A stretch of DNA of 64,000 bases from Ectobius pallidus (taxonomy: Eukaryota > Arthropoda > Insecta > Blattodea > Ectobiidae): NCBI GenBank assembly GCA_964059195.1, contig CAXKWD010000006.1, positions 69,891,073 through 69,955,072 on the forward strand, in the 5' to 3' direction. Position numbers and translations under genes: made by a program. Position 1 is the stretch's first letter. Each line of letters starts with the position of its first letter. The notes under the pieces were generated by a model. It did no database searches, had not been told where the DNA came from, and saw only the letters and a program-made list of their open reading frames with translations. Shown one piece after another: positions 11,950 through 21,100 of the stretch.

Positions 11950-13067
11950 TTAATATTTAATATAATTATATAATACAACCCCAAAGAGCAAAGCTCATGC
12001 GAGGGGTGACATACATACATATGGCTCAAAGGAAAAAAATTATAATACATACTACAATTATCTTAAGGCTATAACAAATTCACTAGTGACAAACATACTA
12101 CAAACCTCAACAAACTTGAAATATACTAATCAATTTTGAAATATGCATTTTTTGTACGACTTCACAGAAATATATTATAACTATCCTATTGACTAAAGTA
12201 CACATCTAAAAAATATGAGAATACTTTTGGTTTAAAATTTGTAATGGAACTGGACACACTTTCAGGTAACATGTTATACAATTTTATAGGATGAGGTAAT
12301 ATTCCATTTATGCCATACGTAGTGGATTCGCTATGAGTTACAAAAAGATGAGTGACTTGGCTTGTGTTATAGAGATGAACATCTTCGGGTGTGATTAAGG
12401 TGATGTTGGATTTAATAAGTTTATATTTGATACAATGTAAGTGACTGACTAGGCCTATTGCTGCATTTGTAGAGAGAGAGACAAAAAGTGGCTTGATTCC
12501 AGAAATTTTTAATATATTACTAGTATGGGCTCTAAAGGGAATATTGAACATAATTTTAATCGCTCTATTTTGAATTACTTCTAGCTCATGAAATAAGCTT
12601 TTTCTGCAATTCCCCCATATGATGTTCATGTAAGTAAGATGACTATGGATTAGAGAAAAATATACCATTTCAAGAAGTTGACTGGACATTCCTGAAAGAA
12701 GTAATCTGTTTATAATACCGACTCCTGGGAGAATTTTATTCTTAATTTTATTAATTTGAAATTCTCAAGAAAGGATGCTGTCAATATTTAGTCCTAAAAA
12801 ATAAATAAATTCAATTCTCTCTATTGTCTTATTATTTATGTTTAAGTTTATATTGGTTTGAAGTCTCCATAAAGTTATAATCTGTGGTCCATGGATACAT
12901 ATATCCATCCTTTTTTGTATGTATTGCTCCTTCCCCCACTCCAATTTTGACCGCGATTGTAATTCAAGCAAAACCATGTCCATACATTGCGCATTTATCT
13001 GTTGCTTATCAGTATCCTTCAAAGGGTTCTTAATCTTTCTCCATGCACTTCTATTTCTCTGCCTCAA
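11950..13067 (-). pseudogene. Non-LTR retrotransposon reverse transcriptase, C-terminal remnant
   Basis: The minus-strand frame opening at 13067 reaches NKTIERIEFIYFLGLNIDSI, the pattern of the segment after the catalytic core in jockey/CR1-like reverse transcriptases (I-E-x-V-x-x-F-x-Y-L-G). After a single TGA at 12762-12764 the same frame continues KNKILPGVGIINRL and then SLIHSHLTYMNIIWGN and LEVIQNRAIKIMF, the thumb-like region typical of this group. Coding ends at 12186 with a ~165-residue tail. The 3' UTR runs to about 11950, with a gagc/gctc motif at 11985-12005 and an AT-rich end. The upstream catalytic domains are missing, so this is a 5'-truncated, dead insertion. The exact clade cannot be fixed by eye. 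Confidence 0.75.
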
Positions 13068-13345
13068 GCATAATGAATATTACCATAGCTAAGCATTTTT
13101 AACTAAGTTTAACGGGCAAACTATATTCCTTCAGCATCTCTAAAATCGTGGACCTAATGAAAATCCTGTAGAAATATTCTTTGCCTTTCAGTCTGAAATA
13201 CTTGATTAATCATAATTCTCATTTCTGACCAAAATTTTCCATAGAAACCAATTATTATTTTTTCAATCTATATTCTGATCAAAACACTGAATTCAGACAA
13301 TATTGGCAGTACCAGTTTTTCCATACCTCAATAAGACTTCACGCC

Positions 13346-14042
13346 TGTTGTCCCATTTATCTTGTGGACCTCAAATAACTTTTATGTTTGCACTGATATT
13401 GAAAATATTTTTCTTGGGAATTTTCTTTCAAGAAGATAAAAGCATGAAGGTTTGATTCATGTGCCTGCATTATTTTACAAGATATAAGTAACGCCATCCT
13501 TTTTCTATTAGCACTATGAAATTTAACCATGTCGAATGAATTACGCTAGACGAGCTTCAGAAACTATTTACTTTCATAGTATAATATTCTAAATGAAAAG
13601 AAGTCTTTTACACAGCCCACTGTACTGTAAATTGCCAGCTATAAGTGATCTAATTAGTTGTCTAATTAATACCATATAGACCATCCTTACTGTTTAATTG
13701 TAACATGGGATAAAAATATATACAATGTTCTGTAAATAAGATAACTGTAACCTGACGCTTTACCGCCACAGTACATGTTTCATATCTTTCGATATGTTAT
13801 TTCTATTTTTCTTTTTTTGGATGGTAGGAGCATTGTAATATACATTTGGAATCGTCGTAAAAAGCGTAATTCATTGGATATGATTATAATTATTACGTGA
13901 TGTTACGATGAAGTCACTAGGCAATAATGCAGGCACATGAACTAAACCTCCAAGCTTATCTTAGCTCCTTGTAAAATAACTTTCGGGTAATATTAACGTA
14001 AGCGCAGAAATTATTTTAGGCGCACAAGATAAATGGGACACG
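13346..14042. mobile_element. Inverted-repeat (MITE-like) element
   Basis: TGTCCCATTTATCTTGTG at 13349 has its reverse complement at 14023-14040. The inverted similarity continues inward: TTCATGTGCCTGCATTATT at about 13456 pairs with its complement near 13925-13945, and AAATAACTTT-type blocks match in order between them. That gives arms of about 150 bases around a ~400-base core. No reading frame of note and no clear target duplication. Confidence 0.6.
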
Positions 14043-15140
14043 CTGAATAATGAGTCTTTTTAACTGAATGCGTAATTTTAAAATTAATACTCTAACGAAC
14101 AGGCTCCTTTTTTCCCTTTGTCTTAGCCACGAACAACCGGGGTACAAAGTCGAGGGGCGTAGAAAGAAGAATGTACTCAATGGAGGTCAGAAATAAATAG
14201 TATCTTAAGTGGAACTTTTATTTATTAGCACAGTTTCATGTGGTGACAAAGTTGACAGGAATACAATATATTATTACCACAACTATTTATTTCACGATTC
14301 AGTGATCAATTCAGTATAAGAATGCGGCGAATTTCAACCAATCGCGAGTGAGTTATCATAATTTTATCGTTTTATTCTTATCATTTTCATCTTATCGCAC
14401 CTATATTAGATTTTGTTATGAAATTCACAAAGACAGAACATTTAAACGTCTTAACACATATAGCTTCATTGAAAAAAAAGGTATTACTAATTGAGCACAG
14501 CGATTGGCTATAATCGACAAGATGCTTATGAACAAAATAAGATGAAGAAGAATTTTCACTCTCGTATTTTAAAATATATTCATAAGACGTTATTATTAGT
14601 TATACCAAGGAGGTTTTTCACTAAAAATAAAACGTTGTGAAAAGTTGCACCAAGCGCGAGTAATGCCGATGGTTATCTCCACAGACTATCTCGCTCACAA
14701 TGCCACAAATGGTGACGTATTTGTATTTTTTGTTTTTGTTTTATGATATTCATTATATGCTACATTCTGCGAGTATTCGCTAAATAGCCACAATAAACAT
14801 AGGCCCTAACTCGACCTCCCATTACATTACCTATGATAATTATATAATTATTTTGTCGTTTTTATGCTTTATATACTTTATCCTATGAGCAATTCCTAAT
14901 TAGGGGAAATTAGTATAAGAAATAATACATGAAAATCATACACAAACGATGCTCGATGGTTATGACGAAGTAATAAAAGCGATAACAGTGCTGATGACGG
15001 CTGTTTTTATTAACATTTGTAAGCTAGTATTCTAATAGGAACAGCAAACATTATTTTAATCTATTCATCATTGATTTTAATCTATCCGACGTATTTGAAC
15101 CGCATAGACATCTTAATTTAAATTCAATCTGCAAATAGCA
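14043..15140. other. Intergenic stretch, nothing recognised
   Basis: AT-rich sequence with scattered short open frames. No domain, repeat family or RNA gene was recognised. Confidence 0.45.
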
Positions 15141-15142
15141 CT

Positions 15143-15331
15143 TTGTTAAAAGCAGGCTACAGGATGGCCAATCTGGCAATGAGACCTGCTACAACAAGTA
15201 CACCGAATCTGTTTGAGTGGAATCAATATAACCTCTGCAACGAAACTTTCAATTACACGTTGCAAATGTTCAGAAGCTCAGGATGGGTTTGCATACAATT
15301 GTTCTACATACAGTTTTTGATTAAACAATAA
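15143..15331 (+). CDS. Possible small exon, function unknown
   Basis: An open frame of 62 codons follows an AG (AAAAGCAG at about 15150) and ends just before an AATAAA near 15328. It includes NLFEWNQYNLCNETFNYTLQ, with Asn-linked glycosylation-like sequons. The acceptor lacks a good pyrimidine tract, the base composition is slightly higher in GC than its surroundings, and no homology is recognised. It may be a terminal exon or chance. Confidence 0.15.
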   Translation: MLKAGYRMANLAMRPATTSTPNLFEWNQYNLCNETFNYTLQMFRSSGWVCIQLFYIQFLIKQ

Positions 15332-15419
15332 AATACATTTGTTCAGTATGAACAGCGAAACAGGTTTACAAGGTAATCCTTCACTCTATGCTAACATCCT
15401 GAACATTGTCTGGCTTTGT

Positions 15420-15660
15420 CCATACATCCTACTATTATGCCTGTCTTTCCAGGCGTTCGTTTGCTCTTCGGGATTTTTGCACATAGTAAGCCTATACTGT
15501 TCTTAATAATGTTTTTAGGGTAATGTCTCTCTGCCCTTAAGACGTGTTGGCTTTCTGTTTTGTTTACCTCTTCCTCTGTCTGTGCATCTGATTCTCTATT
15601 TATCGGTCTTACTCTCCTTCTGGTAAGGTTTTCATGTGAATGTTGGTTTATAATACAACG
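15420..15660 (-). other. Minus-strand open segment, possibly old coding sequence
   Basis: The minus strand is open for about 70 codons and reads ENLTRRRVRPINRESDAQTE followed by a charged stretch and PKNIIKNSIGLLCAKIPKSK. The charged, low-hydrophobicity composition is unusual for AT-rich intergenic DNA. No family is recognised and no start or splice sites stand out. Confidence 0.2.
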
Positions 15661-16139
15661 AAATTACTGATAAATACACCAGCGCTGCAGTCGTGAGGAT
15701 ATTTATTTTTAAAAAATTTGAAAAGCATAAGTCGAAAAATTATTTCGGCAATAAAATGAAATAAACACTAAATAAAAACAACTTATAGGCAAAGTATATT
15801 GCATCTGAATTATATTTAAATCCACATTGTTCGAATGTACTCACGACATATCACAACACTGTAACAGTTGTGAACAAAGCACGTTTAAAAGCACTGTCTC
15901 ATGAGTTAGTTGTAAAACTATAAAATGCTGACTCTCAATAGTACATTATGCAACGAGCTTAATGACACTTATTAAGACAGAGTACGTTTTTATGAAACGA
16001 GCAAAGCGTAAATTCTCTTAAGTTTTTCCGTCAAACTACACACATTAAAAACACACGAAATGAACTCAATTTAGTATAATACAACGAACAGAATTTATTT
16101 TGTTTTAAATACCGGTTGCTGCTCTCAAGGTTTCAAGAT

Positions 16140-16372
16140 GAGGGGTCTGTTAGCAAACCCAGCAATCTCCATTTAGATAAAAGATAAAGATGCTAACTTG
16201 TAATGAAAGTATAATATATTTCCTGGTACATATTTAGTGTATTTATGTGGGAAGTCTGATTTCTAACACAAACACTAAATATGTAGCAGGAAATGCATCA
16301 AACTTTCACTAGAAGTTAACATGTCTATATTTTCTCAGAATGAAGATTGCCGGGTTTGCTAATAGACCTCTC
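16140..16372. mobile_element. MITE copy 2
   Basis: Ends GAGGGGTCTGTTAGCAAACC and, reversed, GAGAGGTCTATTAGCAAACC, both continuing into CCGGCAATC(T)TCATT-type sequence. The internal order matches copy 1 at 8030-8292, including AACT(T)GTAATGAAAG and its complement and the T-rich middle. At 233 bp it is about 30 bases shorter than copy 1. No coding capacity. Confidence 0.75.
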
Positions 16373-16644
16373 ATAGTCTAAGAGTCAAGAAATAACGTCA
16401 TTTACATACAGTAGAAACACATGAAATCATGTTGCACCTAAGTAGTTATAAAAGGAAATGCTAGTCTGCCTACACGTTCGCGTGACAAAGAGGTAAATAA
16501 ATGGACGTAAGTGTATAGAAATTTGGATGAAAGTCACACTACTTGCATACAGTTGGTATATTTTAGTTTTAATTATAATATCGCGTTGAAAATTTCAACG
16601 TCTTAAAAAAATCTAAATGTTACTGCCCCTAAATGTTTCTAAGC

Positions 16645-16857
16645 ATTTCCCACTTTAGGTGGCTACCTATGGACGAACCGGTCCTACCGCGAAACGAACT
16701 GACAATGTTCGCATGCAGTTGCCAGACACATTATAAAGTTAATTTTTTCACTGGTACTGACATACATTTGCACCACCTTGAAAATTGTATAAAAGCCAAG
16801 AATGAAAGTTTCACAGCCTATGTTTCCGCATTTTACGAGGATTATTACCCACGTTAG
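16645..16857 (+). CDS. Candidate terminal exon of an unknown gene
   Basis: A strong 3' splice site (TTCTAAGCATTTCCCACTTTAG) ends near 16658 and is followed by an open frame of about 65 codons to TAG at 16855-16857. The translation includes PRNELTMFACSCQTHYKVNF, DIHLHHLENCIKAKNE and FYEDYYPR at the C-terminus. Base composition is higher in GC than the surroundings. An AATAAA lies at about 17009, 150 bases after the stop. Acceptor, open frame, stop and polyadenylation signal in order make this the most host-like exon in the window. I do not recognise the protein; the three cysteines and two histidines could bind metal or form disulfides. Upstream exons are not identified. Confidence 0.35.
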   Translation: MSHFRWLPMDEPVLPRNELTMFACSCQTHYKVNFFTGTDIHLHHLENCIKAKNESFTAYVSAFYEDYYPR

Positions 16858-17189
16858 AATTGCAATTCCTAGAAGTTATCTAATTTACTTAGATCTTTCT
16901 CATCGATTTCAAGCTTAAAGCTTACTGATGCATTCATCTGATGATTGCTTATAATGAATCTGCTGAACTTCCATTCAGCTATGTAAGGGTTAAATACATT
17001 GTAATTGAATAAAGTTCATTGTTGAAACACCACACCAATAACTAATTTGGTTTAGACGTATGAACCGTGCCATAGAGCTTGACCTTCTAAAGAACACTAG
17101 TCGGTCCACAGGCTGTACTTGCTGTATCGGTAAAGTGGATTGCCATCAGAGGCAAGTTACCTATATTAAATGTTTAAATTGGCGTCACA

Positions 17190-17341
17190 CTTCATGCTTC
17201 CCGTTGGTTTGTTTTTTCCAAGGCTTGGCCTTCTGGAGTATTGAATTTAATTCTGGTTTTATGCCTTCTTCCTTGAACCTGTTCCTTAAATTAGCGAACA
17301 TATCTTTTGCTTCGCCCCTGAGTTACAACCTAGAGATGTGA
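17190..17341 (-). other. Open minus-strand fragment of unknown origin
   Basis: The minus strand is open for about 45 codons and reads EAKDMFANLRNRFKEEGIKP then ELNSILQKAKPWKKQTNGKH. The charged, helical character suggests old coding sequence. It is vaguely similar in feel to the C-terminal half of MADF-type domains, but the match is too weak to name. Confidence 0.2.
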
Positions 17342-17390
17342 AATTCTATAGCAGTGTTCTGGATATTTCCTGAAGTGGCACTCACACTAA

Positions 17391-17680
17391 AGCCGCGTTC
17401 ACACCTGTGCGCCTTGCGCCTAGTTGCCGTGCCTCTCCAGTGCATCTGCGCATGCAACGGTGCAAGCTCACGCATGCACCTAGAGTCTTGCGGCTCCATT
17501 ATTGTAGGCGCATACCTCTTTCTGTTCACACCTGCTAGAAGTGCGCAGATGAAATGTCCGCTTTGGATTTAGGTGCCGTAGCCGCTGCTGCTGCAGCTGT
17601 TGTTATTTTGCGACAAGACGAAACCGTAAGAAGAAAATTCAATTGTATTGTAATCACAAAGTTGGCAATGTAGTTGACCT
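17391..17680 (+). mobile_element. Harbinger-like element, one end with transposase start
   Basis: TAA at 17388-17390 is followed by AGCCGCGTTCACACCTGTGC, which is repeated in reverse at 27550-27569 next to TTA. A 3-bp TTA/TAA target and such ends fit PIF/Harbinger elements. Subterminal GC-rich sequence with GCGCATGCAACGGTGCA follows, and a similar GCGCATGCAACGTTGCA occurs at the other copy. From an ATG at 17554 a frame reads MSALDLGAVAAAAAAVVILR and then QDETVRRKFN, resembling the short Ala-rich, Arg-terminated N-terminus of some Harbinger transposases. It ends after about 39 codons. The remainder of the element is not recognisable, so this is a truncated end. Confidence 0.4.
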
Positions 17681-18074
17681 TTCACAAAAATATGAAAGTC
17701 AAACAGCAGTAAAATTGGTCATGGCAATCAATGTTTCATTTCCAGAATATCGTTCGAAAATGTACGCAGTAGGAACAACTCTGATCACCAGTAGGTACTA
17801 TTTCGAACAGTGGCATTTTCAACGAACGAACTGCTTTCTTCCAAATATAATTTTATTTATTATTAATTACCAATAATATGAGCGTAATAATTGTCACATT
17901 TTGAATAGGTAGCTGGCAGGATTAGGGCATGTGGTCAGCATGCCGAATCCTACTGCAGTTGTTGATAGCTTACTGAACCGAAGCCGCTACTTCTTTATGA
18001 ATTAGCTCCTCGGTTGGTGTCACGAGACTGAATGCACCCCGTTCCAGTTGGCCCTACCTCAGAAAAATTTGAGG

Positions 18075-18135
18075 AGGTACCGGGGTTAGAACCCAGACTT
18101 GCGGGTCCGTAGTCAGCAACCACTAGACTAGGGGC
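18075..18135 (-). mobile_element. tRNA-derived SINE fragment
   Basis: On the minus strand, TAGTCTAGTGGTTGCTGACT (A-box-like, near 18110-18130) and GGGTTCTAACCCCGG (B-box, 18080-18094) are spaced as in a tRNA-derived RNA polymerase III promoter. No full cloverleaf is preserved, so it is a SINE head rather than a tRNA gene. Confidence 0.5.
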
Positions 18136-18519
18136 TAAAGAGGACTTTTGCGGAAAAACACTATTTTTAAATAGATTTTCCAATTGATACAAAATAAAAT
18201 AAATAAATGTGAATTAGTGCATTTTAAGAAAAGATGTAATGCAAATAAATTTATACAACGCACTGAAATTAATAATGTAGGCTATATATCGCTTTGTTGT
18301 TTGTCTTTGTATAGTGCAGCTATTCATTGCATGGGCAGGCGGCATCAAAGGAATAAACCATTAAGTCAGTGCTTATGTTAACTGATGTAACCAAGTCGGC
18401 CTTGGCTTCTGCTTTCCAAAACAAAAGCAACGTTGTTATCATTGACCTCAGTTCTTCCCTCGGTTGAATCAATTCACACGTGTTATTAAGTGCCAGTATG
18501 GTACTTTATGAGATTGTGT

Positions 18520-19045
18520 GGGGGACGAAAAAATGTCTGTCCGTCTGTCTGTCTGTCCGTGCGTCTGTACGCACCATAACTCAAATACGCTTCTTCGGAT
18601 TTTCATGAAACTTGGAAAACACATTTATAATGTCCATGGGAAGAACCCTATTGATATTGAACCAAATCGGTTCACCGGTACCGGAGTAATGCCCAATTTA
18701 GTGCCTATTTTTATAGATTACGGCGCTTTTCTAATAGAATGGCGCCAAAACTCAAGTACGCTATATCGGATTTCCATTAAACTTGGTATACGAATTTATG
18801 ACATCCATGAAAAGTTCCCTATTGAATTTGAACCTAATCTGTTGTCCGGTACCGGAGTAAAACCCAATTTGGTGTCTATTTTAAAGGCGCAATAACTCAA
18901 ATGCGCTTTATCGGATTTTATGATACTTCGTATACGCATTTATAATGTCCATGGGAAGACGTCTATTGATATTCGACCAAATCGGTTGTCCAGTACCGGA
19001 ATAATCCCAAATTTAGTGCCTTTTATGTTAGTATATGAGAAGTCA
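18520..19045 (+). repeat. Dispersed repeat family C, tandem subunits
   Basis: After a (TCTG)n-like start at 18535, a ~170-180-base subunit recurs about three times. Each contains AACTCAAATACGCTT-type, CATGAAACTTGG-type and CCGGTACCGGAGTA-type phrases. The same family lies reversed at 56500-57345 and, within the inner inverted-repeat element, at 26480-26690 (reversed) and 46745-46975. Its long open frame from 18518 is a by-product of the repeat; no real gene is supported. Confidence 0.7.
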
Positions 19046-19325
19046 TCCCAGGAATCTGAATATTGATATGCTGCCAGAGAATTGTTCAAAACATACCGAA
19101 CCAACTGTTATTTCCAGATTCAAGCCGGTCAATAGCACTTAGTAATTTTTTCCCACATAGAGAAATACATTCTTAAAAATAAGTTATGTACATGTTGCCA
19201 AGATATTACTAAATTCTTGTACGCCATCAAAGAATTTTGTTGCTAAGAGATCGTTCTTCATTTTCGGCGTGGATCAAAATTAGTAGTGATTTGAGAAACA
19301 TTTCTGTTTCTCAAAAGCATATAAA

Positions 19326-19487
19326 ATGGAATCTCCGAAGACTTCAACTTCCGAAACCACACTCACTAGGCTCAGAATTCAGGTATTTATAGCCTGTGGT
19401 TTTTGTCCTGGTTTCTTTTATAACTTCGGCATGAGTACTGTATTCTTATGTGGGTTTGCACCTGTGTTGATGTGGGTATTTAAATAA
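19326..19487 (+). CDS. 53-codon small ORF conserved in both arms
   Basis: From an ATG just after a TATAAA-like stretch, the frame reads MESPKTSTSETTL then CGFCPGFFYNFGMSTVFLCG and ends VLMWVFK. It is a short Ser/Thr-rich head followed by a hydrophobic, probably membrane-spanning segment. The other arm keeps the same length at 55047-55208 on the minus strand. The differences I can see are two synonymous (CTC/CTT, TTA/TTG) and two non-synonymous (Thr/Ala, Phe/Leu). That is too few to decide on selection. An internal CAG|GTATTT could instead be a splice donor. No family is recognised. Confidence 0.2.
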   Translation: MESPKTSTSETTLTRLRIQVFIACGFCPGFFYNFGMSTVFLCGFAPVLMWVFK

Positions 19488-19592
19488 TTTTATTTGTAAT
19501 CTTGGAAGCGTATTTCTTGCGTGAAACACCCAAATTAGAAGATAAAGCGTATAATTTTAATAAATATTATTGCTTCATTTAATATTAAAGAG

Positions 19593-19620
19593 CCCATTAT
19601 CTCCATGTAGGAGATAATGG
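19593..19620. repeat. Perfect hairpin in the left arm
   Basis: CCATTATCTCC and GGAGATAATGG form an 11-bp stem around ATGTA. The matching place in the right arm (about 54935-54960) has lost most of one stem strand. Confidence 0.6.
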
Positions 19621-19836
19621 TTTAAGAACTTCTGACTTGTATAGCCTATAACGTTATTTCTAACCGTATTTTGGAATGTTGCCTAATGGAATTAGTGCTT
19701 ATGTAATTTTAGAACAACGTTTTTTATGAAGTTATAGGCCTAGCAGCGCGTCTCATGTTGTACTGTAGATACTGAGCAGAGGTACACAGAGTTCCTCGTA
19801 TAGGCCTAACCCGAAGGTATATTAGTTTGATCAGGT

Positions 19837-21100
19837 CCTTTCATTTGTTTTTCCCAAGCCCACCTGATACCATTTGGCAACAATATATTCTGTGATTTGG
19901 AATTGATAATTCTATGTAAAAAGGGATTAAGTATTTTCAAAAACATTTAATTTTTGGCATTTAGAATCCTTTCTTAGTGAGCACCTACATTATGAAACGA
20001 AGGTACGGTCAAAATTCCAAGTCTCTACCTGTTATAGTTTAGGCTGTACGTTGATTCCTGTCATTCAGTCAATCAGTCAGTCAGTCATTCATTCAGTCAG
20101 TCAGGACAAAGCCTTTTATATATAAAGAGATACTACAGAAACCTCTACATGCAGGCACAAATTTGGATTTACGCAATTGGCTATGCAATATATCAGTGTT
20201 CAAGGTAAGTGTATATGCATTGATTTTATTTAGGCGCGCAACATAACCAAGGTAAATTGACTTTCCTTCATATTGAAGATATCTTTATATCTTCAGTTAT
20301 CATTGATTTAAACTAAGGAAGTATATATTTCTGCGAGTCAATACCCTGGAGAGATTTCTCAATACTTGACATGAGTACTTTAAGAAGAGTTCGTTTTAAT
20401 ACATTTTAGAACTGTTTATTCGGGTTAACCTCAACGACATATTCCACCATCAATTTCACTCACCGAAAACTAAGTCACATATCACAGATTTATTGCTAGC
20501 ACATTATTTGCTAATATTGACAAATATGACACCATATTACTCAATTATAAATATTATATAGGCCCTTTCACAGACATTCAAGAATTCTAAGAAGAGGATG
20601 ATTGCTATTTATGTATCGAGTAGGCAAAGCATAGCTTTAGCCAAAAACATGGGATGTAGACTTTTACAGCTTATTCCTTCGGTAGAACAATAACAAACTT
20701 TCAACAAAAAAATATTCATCGTCCTAGTTTCTTCTGCTTAAGCAACTTGTCTCTTTCCGATCTCCCTGGGGCGGGTCTTTTGAATATATTAGGTAATTCT
20801 CCCCTCTGTGTCTAGGTCCTCAATAACTTGCACGAAACTGTGTTCTTCGAGCTACGAGTTCTGCCCAACCATGTCTACATGATTATTAGGTGTTAGGTTA
20901 TATAGAAGTTGAATTTCATCACTAAATGTGTCCTTCATTCCCTTTTCATTTTTCTCGGTATTGTCTGAAAATTTCTCTGTAGGTCTAACTTGTTCTCGAA
21001 TATTCTGAGTTTTTTGTTCTGAATTGTCGAAAAACGAATCCAGTTTCGCAACTACAGAGCACTACTCATAATATAATTGTTTTACATAACCCAAATTTCA
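19837..21100. other. Left-arm segment without a counterpart
   Basis: This stretch between the outer block and the array has no match in the right arm. It contains a (CAGT)n-like run at about 20065-20103. At 20840-21060 a minus-strand frame of about 73 codons is open and reads NSEQKTQNIREQVRPTEKFS and KGMKDTFSDEIQLLYNLTP, charged and unrecognised, with degraded continuation to about 20745. It ends with CCCAAATTTCAG, which would be a good 3' splice site directly before the array. Confidence 0.5.

Noticed and set aside
18518..18895. 125-codon frame with SVCPCVCTHHNSNTLLRIFM as a gene
   Set aside because: It is a reading of dispersed repeat family C, recurring reversed at 57157-57450 with the same frame. 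No selection or domain evidence.
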